Shown here: positions 1-7,526 of the stretch, piece by piece | How positions within the stretch are numbered: the stretch's first letter is position 1 | How the letters are laid out: the number at the start of each line of letters is the position of its first letter | Assembly: GCF_030499515.1 (NCBI RefSeq) | Contig: NZ_JASTWJ010000001.1 | Coordinates: forward strand, 2,894,001 to 2,958,000 | DNA from: Streptomyces sp. DT2A-34 | GTDB taxonomy: Bacteria > Actinomycetota > Actinomycetes > Streptomycetales > Streptomycetaceae | Length of the DNA: 64,000 nt | Reading direction: 5' to 3' | The notes under the pieces: model-generated | The model's input: the letters and a program-made list of their open reading frames with translations, nothing else | The model's database searches: none | What the model was told of the DNA's origin: nothing | Translations under genes and position numbers: made by a program

Positions 1-474
1 GTCCGCGACAACCTCCGTATCGCCGAACCGTCCGCCACGGACGAGGAGTTGTGGGCCGCCCTCACCGCGGTCGGCGCCGACACCTGGGTGCGGGAGCTGT
101 CCAACGGCCTCGACACGGCGCTGGGCGACGGAGGCTGCCGTACGGACGGCTCGCAGGCCCAGCAGCTCGCCCTCGCCCGCGTGGTGCTGGCCGACCCGCA
201 CACCCTGATCCTCGACGAGGCGACGGCCCTGCTCGACCCGACGACCGCCCGCCACACCGAGCGTGCCCTGGCCGCCGTACTTCAGGGCCGCACGGTCATC
301 GCCATCGCCCACCGCCTGCACACCGCGCACGACGCGGACCGCGTGGCCGTGATGGAGAACGGCCGCCTCATCGAGCTCGGCACGCACGACGACCTGGTCG
401 CGGCGGGCGGGGCGTATGCGGCGCTGTGGCGGTCGTGGCACGGGGAGCGGCCCGCCTCGCCCGGAACGGCGTAG
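1..474 (+). CDS. ABC exporter ATPase, C-terminal fragment (5' end outside window)
   Basis: The reading frame is open from base 1, so the start lies upstream; 157 residues are visible. They are the second half of an ABC nucleotide-binding domain of the exporter (MsbA/HlyB-like) type: a Walker B LILDEAT near residue 72, an H-loop IAHRL near 105, and the usual C-terminal stretch ending in a [21 protein letters not shown] motif. It would energise export of a lipid, peptide or small molecule at the membrane. The signature loop reads TDGSQ instead of LSGGQ and the D-loop is LLDP, both degenerate. This fits the weak site of a heterodimeric exporter. The membrane domain is not in the window. Confidence 0.85.
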   Translation, partial: VRDNLRIAEPSATDEELWAALTAVGADTWVRELSNGLDTALGDGGCRTDGSQAQQLALARVVLADPHTLILDEATALLDPTTARHTERALAAVLQGRTVIAIAHRLHTAHDADRVAVMENGRLIELGTHDDLVAAGGAYAALWRSWHGERPASPGTA

Positions 475-486
475 GCCTGATCAGGC
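475..486. promoter_or_regulatory. Perfect 12-bp palindrome upstream of nadE
   Basis: GCCTGATCAGGC is a perfect palindrome starting on the base after the ABC gene stop codon. A -10-like TATGCT follows at 491-496, before the nadE start at 534. An operator overlapping the nadE promoter spacer is inferred; the cognate regulator is unknown. Confidence 0.35.
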
Positions 487-533
487 GATCTATGCTCGGT
501 ACCAGCACTGTCCGCTTCTCCTGGGGAAGTCCG

Positions 534-2579
534 TTGAACTTCTGGTCGATCTACGAGCACGGCTTCGCGCGGGTCGCCGCGTGCACCGGCCACACCGTCA
601 TCGCCGACCCGCAGGCCAACGCCGAGGCGGTGCTGCGGCAAGCGCGCCGGTGCGCGCGGGAGGGGGTCGCCGTCGCCGTCTTCCCCGAGCTGGGCCTGAC
701 CGGCTACTCGATCGAGGACCTGCTGCTCCAGGACGCGGTGCTCGACGAGGTGGAGCAGGCGCTCCGGGCCGTGGTCGCCGGATCGGCGGAGCTGCTGCCC
801 GTGCTGATCGTGGGCGCCCCGCTGCGTCACCGCCACCGGATCTACAACTGCGCGGTGATCGTGCACCGCGGCCGGATCCTCGGCGTCGCGCCGAAGTCGT
901 ACCCGCCGAACTACCGGGAGTTCTACGAGCGGCGCCAGATCGCGTCCGGCGAGGACGAGCGCGGCGGGACGATCCGCGTCGGCGGCGAGGAGGTGCCGTT
1001 CGGCGTGGACCTGCTCTTCGAGGCGGAGGACGTCCCGGGGCTGGTGCTGCACGCGGAGATCTGCGAGGACATGTGGGTGCCGGTGCCCCCGAGCGCGGAG
1101 GCGGCGCTGGCCGGTGCGACCGTGCTCGCCAACCTCTCGGGCAGCCCGATCACGGTGGGCCGGGCCGAGGACCGGCGGCTGCTGTGCCGGGCGGCGTCCT
1201 CGCGCTGCCTGGCGGCGTACGTCTACTCGGCGGCGGGTCTGGGCGAGTCGACCACGGACCTGTCCTGGGACGGGCAGACCATGATCTACGAGAACGGCGT
1301 GCTGCTGGCCGAGTCGGACCGCTTCCCGCTCGACGACCAGTACGCGGTGGCCGACGTCGACCTCGACCTGCTGCGGCAGGAGCGGCACCGGATGGGCACG
1401 TTCGACGACAACCGCCGCGCCCACGCCGCGCGGACCGGGGACTTCAGGCGGGTGCGGTTCCGGCTCGACCCGCCGGCGGCGGACCTGGGGCTGAAGCGCC
1501 GGGTCGAGCGCTTCCCGTTCGTGCCCGCGGACGCCGAGCGGCTCGCCCTGGACTGCTACGAGGCGTACAACATCCAGGTCGCGGGCCTCCAGCAGCGGCT
1601 GGCCTCGATCGGCGGCCCGAAGGTCGTCATCGGGGTGTCCGGCGGCCTGGACTCCACGCACGCGCTGATCGTCGCCGCCCGGGCGATGGACCGCGCCGGG
1701 CGCCCGCGCAGCGACATCCTGGCCTTCACCCTGCCCGGCTTCGCCACCAGCGACCACACCAAGGACAACGCCCACAAGCTGATGAACTCCCTCGGCGTCA
1801 CCGCGGCCGAGCTGGACATCACGCCGACCGCACGGCTGATGCTCAAGGAGATGGGCCACCCGTTCGCGTCCGGCGAGCCGGTGTACGACGTCACCTTCGA
1901 GAACGTGCAGGCCGGGCTGCGCACCGACTACCTGTTCCGGCTCGCCAACCAGCGCGGCGGCATCGTGCTCGGCACCGGCGACCTGTCGGAGCTGGCGCTC
2001 GGCTGGTCCACGTACGGCGTGGGCGACCAGATGAGCCACTACAACGTCAACTCCGGTGTGCCGAAGACGCTGATCCAGCATCTGATCCGCTGGGTCATCG
2101 GCAGCGGCCAGTTCGACGAGGAGACCGGCAGGACGCTGGCCGCGATCCTCGACACGGAGATCAGCCCGGAGCTGGTGCCGGGCGAGGAGATGCAGTCCAC
2201 GGAGTCGAAGATCGGCCCGTACGCGCTGCACGACTTCACGCTCTTCCATGTGCTGCGGTACGGCTTCCGGCCGTCGAAGATCGCCTTCCTGGCCTGGCAC
2301 GCCTGGCACGACCCGGAGGCCGGTGCCTGGCCGCCGGGCTTCCCCGAGGCCAAGCGGGTGGCGTACGACCTGGCCGAGATCCGGCGCTGGCTGGAGGTCT
2401 TCTGCCGTCGCTTCTTCGCGTTCGCACAGTTCAAGCGCTCGGCCATGCCGAACGGGCCGAAGGTCTCGGCGGGCGGTTCGCTCTCCCCGCGCGGCGACTG
2501 GCGCGCCCCGTCCGACGGTACGGCGCATGCGTGGCTGCGGGATCTCGACCGCTTCGACGTGCTGGGCGCCGAGCAGTAG
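534..2579 (+). CDS. nadE: Glutamine-dependent NAD+ synthase
   Basis: This cytoplasmic enzyme makes NAD from nicotinic acid adenine dinucleotide, glutamine and ATP. The 681-residue product is the long two-domain form, close in length to the M. tuberculosis enzyme. The N-terminal nitrilase-like glutaminase has its triad visible as E52 ([10 protein letters not shown]), K121 (PKSY) and C177 (EICEDMW). The synthetase domain has the PPi-loop SGGLDS at residues 369-374, then [14 protein letters not shown] and a C-terminal NGPKVS segment. I chose TTG 534 because GGGGAAG lies 4 nt upstream and because the glutaminase then begins as in homologues. An in-frame ATG at 492 would add 14 residues. Confidence 0.93.
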   Translation: MNFWSIYEHGFARVAACTGHTVIADPQANAEAVLRQARRCAREGVAVAVFPELGLTGYSIEDLLLQDAVLDEVEQALRAVVAGSAELLPVLIVGAPLRHRHRIYNCAVIVHRGRILGVAPKSYPPNYREFYERRQIASGEDERGGTIRVGGEEVPFGVDLLFEAEDVPGLVLHAEICEDMWVPVPPSAEAALAGATVLANLSGSPITVGRAEDRRLLCRAASSRCLAAYVYSAAGLGESTTDLSWDGQTMIYENGVLLAESDRFPLDDQYAVADVDLDLLRQERHRMGTFDDNRRAHAARTGDFRRVRFRLDPPAADLGLKRRVERFPFVPADAERLALDCYEAYNIQVAGLQQRLASIGGPKVVIGVSGGLDSTHALIVAARAMDRAGRPRSDILAFTLPGFATSDHTKDNAHKLMNSLGVTAAELDITPTARLMLKEMGHPFASGEPVYDVTFENVQAGLRTDYLFRLANQRGGIVLGTGDLSELALGWSTYGVGDQMSHYNVNSGVPKTLIQHLIRWVIGSGQFDEETGRTLAAILDTEISPELVPGEEMQSTESKIGPYALHDFTLFHVLRYGFRPSKIAFLAWHAWHDPEAGAWPPGFPEAKRVAYDLAEIRRWLEVFCRRFFAFAQFKRSAMPNGPKVSAGGSLSPRGDWRAPSDGTAHAWLRDLDRFDVLGAEQ

Positions 2580-2599
2580 GCGCTGCGGCGGGGACATGT

Positions 2600-2632
2600 G
2601 GGCCCATCCATCCGACTCGGGTGGATGGGCCC
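2600..2632 (+). terminator. Hairpin terminator after nadE
   Basis: A 14-bp stem (one G-T wobble) with the 5-nt loop GACTC begins 20 nt after the nadE stop. There is no long T-tract, as is usual in Streptomyces. Confidence 0.75.
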
Positions 2633-2686
2633 CTACCGTTCCGGTCCGTATACCGAACATGAACTCCCGGACAACGAACGATTTCC

Positions 2687-2713
2687 GGCCAACTTCCTGA
2701 CGCGGTCCTGACA
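2687..2713 (+). promoter_or_regulatory. Motif GGCCAAC-N13-CCTGACA shared by both M4 protease genes
   Basis: The two half-elements with exactly 13 nt between them occur here and again at 5110-5136, each upstream of a metalloprotease gene and preceded by CCGGACA. Identical spacing in otherwise unrelated intergenic DNA suggests a shared promoter or activator site. Confidence 0.45.
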
Positions 2714-2800
2714 GAAACCGCAATCAGCTGGCACTCTTCCCACGGCCGCGACACAGCAACCCCACAGCACCGTCACACGGTGGCGCTCGCGGCTGAACTC

Positions 2801-2840
2801 CCGCACGCGCACGTCGTATTCCGCACGCGCACGTCGTTCT
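2801..2840 (+). repeat. 20-bp tandem direct repeat in protease leader
   Basis: Two adjacent 20-bp units share their first 17 bases (CCGCACGCGCACGTCGT). They lie 93-132 nt upstream of the first M4 protease start. The rest of 2633-2932 holds no gene that I can support. Confidence 0.7.
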
Positions 2841-2932
2841 GCGTACCACCTCGCACCTCGCTCTGCCCGGACGGCCCACCCGCCGGCCGGTCTCCCCTGG
2901 CCGCGTGACCCGCGGCCGCGCAGAAGGAGTCA

Positions 2933-5002
2933 GTGTTGAGAGACAGTTCCTCCCACAGACGCACCTCCCACACGACGCGTCGTCACACCACGCACCGCCG
3001 GGCCGCCGCCGTCGCCCTCGTCGGCGTTTCCGCCCTGATCGCCGCGGCCGTCCAGTCGGGCGCCGCCACCGCAGCTCCGGAGAAGGCACCGTCGGCCGCG
3101 GGCAAGGTCATACCGGGCGCGGAGTCCGTCAAGCTCTCCCCCGCCCAGCGCGCCGCGCTGATACGCGAGGCCAACGCCACCAAGGCGGACACCGCGAAGG
3201 ACCTGGGCCTCGGCGCCAAGGAGAAGCTGGTCGTCCGTGACGTCGTCAAGGACGGCAACGGCACGGTCCACACCCGCTACGAGCGGACGTACGACGGCCT
3301 GCCCGTCCTCGGCGGCGACCTGGTCGTCGAGACCGCGAAGTCCGGTGCGACCGAGGCCGTCGTCAAGGCCACCCGCGCCGCCATCAAGCCGGCCACCACC
3401 AAGGCCACCGTGCCCACGGCCAAGGCGGAGAAGCAGGCGCTGGCCGCGGCGAAGGCGGAGGACGCCAAGAGCCCCGACGTCAACCGGGCGCCGCGCAAGG
3501 TGATCTGGGCCGCGAACGGCAAGCCGACCGTGGCGTACGAGACGGTCGTCGGCGGCTTCCAGCACGACGGCACCCCGCAGGAACTGCACGTCATCACCGA
3601 CGCCACCACCGGCGAGAAGCTGTACGAGTGGGAGGCGATCGAGACCGGCACCGGCAACACGGTGTACAGCGGGACGGTCAACCTGACCACCACGCAGTCG
3701 GGTTCGACGTACAACCTCACCGACGGCGCTCGCGGCAACCACAAGACGTACAACCTGAACCGCGGCACCTCCGGGACCGGCACCCTCTTCTCGGGCGCCG
3801 ACGACGTCTGGGGCAACGGCAGCCCGTCCAACCTGGAGTCCGCGGCCGCCGACGCGCACTACGGTGCCGCGCTGACCTGGGACTACTACAAGAACGTGCA
3901 CGGGCGCAGCGGCATCCGCGGCGACGGCGTGGGCGCCTACTCCCGGGTCCACTACGGCAACAACTACGTCAACGCGTTCTGGTCCGACAGCTGCTTCTGC
4001 ATGACGTACGGCGACGGCTCGGGCAACGCCAACCCGCTGACGTCGATCGACGTGGCCGCGCACGAGATGACCCACGGGCTCACCTCCAACACGGCCGGCC
4101 TCAACTACAGCGGCGAGTCCGGCGGTCTGAACGAGGCCACGTCCGACATCTTCGGCTCGACGGTCGAGTTCTACGCCAACAACTCCTCCGACGTCGGTGA
4201 CTACCTCATCGGCGAGGAGATCAACATCAACGGCGACGGCACCCCGCTGCGCTACATGGACAAGCCGAGCCAGGACGGCTCGTCCAAGGACGCCTGGTAC
4301 TCGGGCATCGGCTCGATCGACGTGCACTACTCGTCGGGCCCCGCCAACCACTTCTTCTACCTGCTGAGCGAGGGCAGCGGCACCAAGACGATCAACGGTG
4401 TCACCTACAACTCGCCCACCTCGGACGGCCTTCCGGTCACCGGCATCGGCCGGGACAAGGCGGAGAAGATCTGGTTCCGCGCGCTGACCACCAAGTTCAC
4501 CTCCACGACGAACTACTCGGGCGCCCGCACCGGCACCCTCGCGGCGGCCGGTGAGCTGTACGGCACCACGAGCGCCGAGTACAAGGCGGTGCAGGACGCC
4601 TGGGCGGGCGTCAACGTGGGCTCGCGCTCCGACGGCGGGGGCGGCGGAGGCGGCACGTCCTTCGAGAGCGGAACCGACGTATCGATTCCGGACAACGGAT
4701 CGGCCGTGACGTCCTCGATCACCGTCTCCGGCCGGACCGGCAACGCGCCGTCCAACCTCCAGGTCGCCGTGGACATCGTCCACACCTACATCGGTGACCT
4801 CAAGGTGGACCTGGTCGCCCCCGACGGCTCGGCGTACACGCTGAAGGGGTACGGCACGGGCGGCAGCACGGACAACCTCAACACCACGTACACGGTGAAC
4901 GCGTCCTCCGAAGTCGCCAACGGCGTCTGGAAGTTGCGCGTCCAGGACAACGCGGCCGTCGACACCGGTCACATCAACAGCTGGAAGCTCACCTTCCCGT
5001 AG
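2933..5002 (+). CDS. Secreted M4 (thermolysin-like) neutral zinc metalloprotease with C-terminal P domain
   Basis: An extracellular endopeptidase of 689 residues. Order: an Arg-rich signal peptide (about 1-45, ending in AATA), an FTP/PepSY propeptide (about 50-220), an M4 catalytic domain, a Gly-rich linker near residue 570, and a C-terminal proprotein-convertase P domain (about 575-689). Zinc ligands are H377 and H381 in HEMTH and E401 in GGLNEATSD; the catalytic His is H465 in DVHYSSG. The start is GTG 2933 or TTG 2936. AAGGAG at 2924-2929 is 3 nt from the former and a more usual 6 nt from the latter. It is a tandem paralogue of the next gene, from which it differs mainly by the P domain. 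Confidence 0.93.
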   Translation: MLRDSSSHRRTSHTTRRHTTHRRAAAVALVGVSALIAAAVQSGAATAAPEKAPSAAGKVIPGAESVKLSPAQRAALIREANATKADTAKDLGLGAKEKLVVRDVVKDGNGTVHTRYERTYDGLPVLGGDLVVETAKSGATEAVVKATRAAIKPATTKATVPTAKAEKQALAAAKAEDAKSPDVNRAPRKVIWAANGKPTVAYETVVGGFQHDGTPQELHVITDATTGEKLYEWEAIETGTGNTVYSGTVNLTTTQSGSTYNLTDGARGNHKTYNLNRGTSGTGTLFSGADDVWGNGSPSNLESAAADAHYGAALTWDYYKNVHGRSGIRGDGVGAYSRVHYGNNYVNAFWSDSCFCMTYGDGSGNANPLTSIDVAAHEMTHGLTSNTAGLNYSGESGGLNEATSDIFGSTVEFYANNSSDVGDYLIGEEININGDGTPLRYMDKPSQDGSSKDAWYSGIGSIDVHYSSGPANHFFYLLSEGSGTKTINGVTYNSPTSDGLPVTGIGRDKAEKIWFRALTTKFTSTTNYSGARTGTLAAAGELYGTTSAEYKAVQDAWAGVNVGSRSDGGGGGGGTSFESGTDVSIPDNGSAVTSSITVSGRTGNAPSNLQVAVDIVHTYIGDLKVDLVAPDGSAYTLKGYGTGGSTDNLNTTYTVNASSEVANGVWKLRVQDNAAVDTGHINSWKLTFP

Positions 5003-5027
5003 GCCCGTTCGCGGTCTGCCCAGGACA

Positions 5028-5070
5028 GGGCGCCGTCCCGGTGGGTTCAACTCCCGTCGGGGCGGCGCCC
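5028..5070 (+). terminator. Hairpin terminator after first M4 protease
   Basis: A 13-bp stem with one U-G wobble encloses a 17-nt region that itself holds GGG/CCC around TTCAA. It begins 26 nt after the stop codon. Confidence 0.7.
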
Positions 5071-5109
5071 GTTCACATGTCCGAAACATTTACCGGACAG
5101 TCAACTTTC

Positions 5110-5136
5110 GGCCAACATCACCACACCCTCCTGACA
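5110..5136 (+). promoter_or_regulatory. Second copy of GGCCAAC-N13-CCTGACA
   Basis: Same two half-sites and the same 13-nt spacing as at 2687-2713. Here it ends 78 nt before the GTG start of the second M4 protease. Confidence 0.45.
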
Positions 5137-5214
5137 TGTACGCGCCCCAGGTGTCACTCTTCGTGCACCCGCCGCACAAGCACCCCCTGCACTTCCCCCA
5201 CAAAAGGAGCTCGT

Positions 5215-6876
5215 GTGACCCCCCTCTACGCGCGTCACAAGCGCACGACTCTGGCCGTCGCCACCGCCGTGGCGGCCGGAGCCCTCCTCACCACCGGTCT
5301 GACCACCGGCACTTCGGCCGCCGCTCCCGTGGACGCCGGCACCAAGGCGACCCCGCTCGCCGTCCCGGTCGCGCTGGCCCCCGCGGCACGCACCGCCCTC
5401 ATCAAGGACCAGCAGGCCGAGGCGGCCGAGACCGCCGACGCGATAGGCCTCGGTGCCCAGGAGAGACTGGTCGTCAAGGACGTCGTCAAGGACGCCGACG
5501 GCACGGTCCACACCCGCTACGAGCGCACCTACGCCGGCCTGCCCGTCCTCGGTGGAGACCTGGTCGTCCACGAGTCGGCGTCCGGCGGGGCCTTGGGCGT
5601 CACCAAGGCGACGAAGGCCACCCTCAAGGTCGCCTCGCTCAAGCCGGCGATCACCGCGGCCAAGGCCGAGGGCCAGGCCGTGAAGCTGGCCAAGGCGGCC
5701 GGCTCGGAGAAGACCGAGGCGGACAGCGCGCCCCGCAAGGTGATCTGGGCGGCGAACGGCAAGCCGACCCTCGCCTACGAGACGGTCGTCGGCGGCCTCC
5801 AGGAGGACGGCACCCCGAACGAGCTGCACGTCATCACCGATGCCGCCACCGGCAAGAAGCTGTACGAGTACCAGGGCATCGAGACCGGCACCGGCAAGAG
5901 CCTCTACTCGGGCACGGTCACCCTCGGCACGACCCTGTCGGGCTCGACGTACAACCTCACCGACGGCGGGCGCGGCGGCCACAAGACGTACAACAAGGCC
6001 CGCAGCACCAGCTCCTCCGCGGGCACGCTGTTCACCGACGCGGACGACACGTGGGGCACCGGCGCCGCCTCCAGCTCCTCCAGCGACCAGACGGCCGCCG
6101 TCGACGCCGCCTACGGCGCCCAGACGACCTGGGACTACTACAAGAACGCCTTCGGCCGCAACGGCATCAAGAACAACGGCGTGGCGGCGTACTCCCGCGT
6201 CCACTACGGCAACGCGTACGTCAACGCCTTCTGGTCCGACAGCTGCTTCTGCATGACGTACGGCGACGGCGAGGGCAACACGAAGCCCCTGACGTCCCTC
6301 GACGTGGCCGGCCACGAGATGACCCACGGCGTCACGTCGAACACGGCGGGCCTGAACTACTCGGGAGAGTCGGGCGGCCTCAACGAGGCGACCTCGGACA
6401 TCTTCGGCACAGCGGTGGAGTTCTACGCGGCGAACTCGTCCGACGTCGGTGACTACCTCATCGGCGAGAAGATCGACATCAACGGCGACGGCACCCCGCT
6501 GCGCTACATGGACAAGCCGAGCAAGGACGGCAACTCGGCCGACTACTGGTCGTCCTCGCTGGGCGGCCTGGACGTCCACTACTCCTCGGGCCCCGCGAAC
6601 CACTTCTTCTACCTCCTCTCGGAGGGCAGCGGCTCGAAGACGATCAACGGGGTGAGCTACGACTCCCCGACGTCCAACGGCTCGACGGTCACGGGGATCG
6701 GCCGCGCCAAGGCGGCTCAGATCTGGTACAAGGCGCTGACGGAATACATGACGTCGACCACGAACTACAAGGCCGCCCGCACGGCGACCCTGAGCGCGGC
6801 GTCCGCCCTGTACGGCTCCGGCAGCACGGAGTACAACGCGGTGGCGTCGGCCTGGTCGGCGGTCAACGTCAGCTGA
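5215..6876 (+). CDS. Secreted M4 (thermolysin-like) neutral zinc metalloprotease, no P domain
   Basis: A 553-residue paralogue of the preceding protease. It has a signal peptide (about 1-40, with a hydrophobic AVATAVAAGALLTTG core), an FTP/PepSY propeptide and an M4 catalytic domain that ends at the C-terminus. Zinc ligands H367 and H371 (HEMTH) and E391 are present, as is the DVHYSSGPANHF catalytic-His motif. GTG 5215 was chosen because AAAAGGAG at 5202-5209 sits 5 nt upstream and the signal peptide starts there. It has its own promoter region and its own terminator, so the pair is probably transcribed separately. Confidence 0.93.
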   Translation: MTPLYARHKRTTLAVATAVAAGALLTTGLTTGTSAAAPVDAGTKATPLAVPVALAPAARTALIKDQQAEAAETADAIGLGAQERLVVKDVVKDADGTVHTRYERTYAGLPVLGGDLVVHESASGGALGVTKATKATLKVASLKPAITAAKAEGQAVKLAKAAGSEKTEADSAPRKVIWAANGKPTLAYETVVGGLQEDGTPNELHVITDAATGKKLYEYQGIETGTGKSLYSGTVTLGTTLSGSTYNLTDGGRGGHKTYNKARSTSSSAGTLFTDADDTWGTGAASSSSSDQTAAVDAAYGAQTTWDYYKNAFGRNGIKNNGVAAYSRVHYGNAYVNAFWSDSCFCMTYGDGEGNTKPLTSLDVAGHEMTHGVTSNTAGLNYSGESGGLNEATSDIFGTAVEFYAANSSDVGDYLIGEKIDINGDGTPLRYMDKPSKDGNSADYWSSSLGGLDVHYSSGPANHFFYLLSEGSGSKTINGVSYDSPTSNGSTVTGIGRAKAAQIWYKALTEYMTSTTNYKAARTATLSAASALYGSGSTEYNAVASAWSAVNVS

Positions 6877-6917
6877 GCACCGGCCTTTGAAGCAGGACTG
6901 TCGGGAAGACTGAGTGG

Positions 6918-6954
6918 GGCGGCACCCGGGACGAAGGCATCCCCGGGTGCCGCC
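6918..6954 (+). terminator. Hairpin terminator after second M4 protease
   Basis: A perfect 13-bp stem (GGCGGCACCCGGG and its complement) with an 11-nt loop, followed by TTACT. Confidence 0.8.
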
Positions 6955-6969
6955 TTACTCTTGGGACCC

Positions 6970-7482
6970 ATGTCCTTCACGTACGACGACGTCGGCGCGA
7001 CCCGGGAGCCCGGCTTCTGCCCGCCCGGCTTCCACCCCCTGCACGTCCGCACCCGCATAGGCGAGGGCGAGGACGTCTTCCGCAGAGCCGCCGACGCCGT
7101 CATGACCTGGCGGATGCACCGCGCGATGGGCGTCGGCATCGACGCCTCGGCCGACCGCGCGGCCCCCGACGCCGACGTCACGGTCACCCTCGCCGGCATG
7201 ATCAAGGCACCGTGCCGGGTGGTGTGGACGGTGGAGGAGTACCGCCGGGTGGGGTGGGCGTACGGGACGCTTTCCGGTCATCCGGAGTGCGGCGAGGAGT
7301 CGTTCATCGTGGACCGCACGGGGGACGGCACGGTGTGGCTGACGGTGAACGCGTTCAGCCGCGGGGCGAAGTGGTACGCGCGGGCGGGGGGACCGGCCAC
7401 GCGGGGGTTGCAGCATGCTTATGCGCGGCGGTGCGGCAATGTGCTGCGGCAGCTGTGCGAGCGAGAGCTCGAAGAGGGCTGA
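6970..7482 (+). CDS. DUF1990 family protein
   Basis: A 170-residue cytoplasmic protein recognised as DUF1990 from the N-terminal SFTYDDVGATR, the central WTVEEYRRVGWAYGTLSGHPECGEESF and the late AFSRGAKWYAR segments. The biochemical function of the family is not established. ATG 6970 was preferred over an in-frame TTG three codons upstream because it matches the family start; no clear ribosome binding site is visible. The stop codon lies inside a hairpin shared with the convergent glgP. Confidence 0.75.
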   Translation: MSFTYDDVGATREPGFCPPGFHPLHVRTRIGEGEDVFRRAADAVMTWRMHRAMGVGIDASADRAAPDADVTVTLAGMIKAPCRVVWTVEEYRRVGWAYGTLSGHPECGEESFIVDRTGDGTVWLTVNAFSRGAKWYARAGGPATRGLQHAYARRCGNVLRQLCERELEEG

Positions 7483-7499
7483 GGAACACCTCAGCCCTC
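7474..7499. terminator. Bidirectional hairpin between DUF1990 gene and glgP
   Basis: A perfect 11-bp stem (GAGGGCTGAGG) with the loop AACA overlaps the DUF1990 stop codon and lies 28 nt beyond the convergent glgP stop, so it can serve both genes. Confidence 0.8.
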
Positions 7500-7526
7500 G
7501 AGAGCGTCACCAGCCTTTATGAGCCG

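Noticed and set aside
5041..5057. TPsiC-arm-like sequence GTGGGTTCAACTCCC
   Set aside because: There is no acceptor, D or anticodon arm around it; it is the apical part of the terminator after the first M4 protease.
2930..5089. Long minus-strand ORF opposite the first M4 protease (and similar ones opposite glgP, glgE, nadE, icmA)
   Set aside because: Val/Gly/Arg-rich translations without motifs, exactly antisense to well-conserved genes; a known artefact of high-GC DNA.
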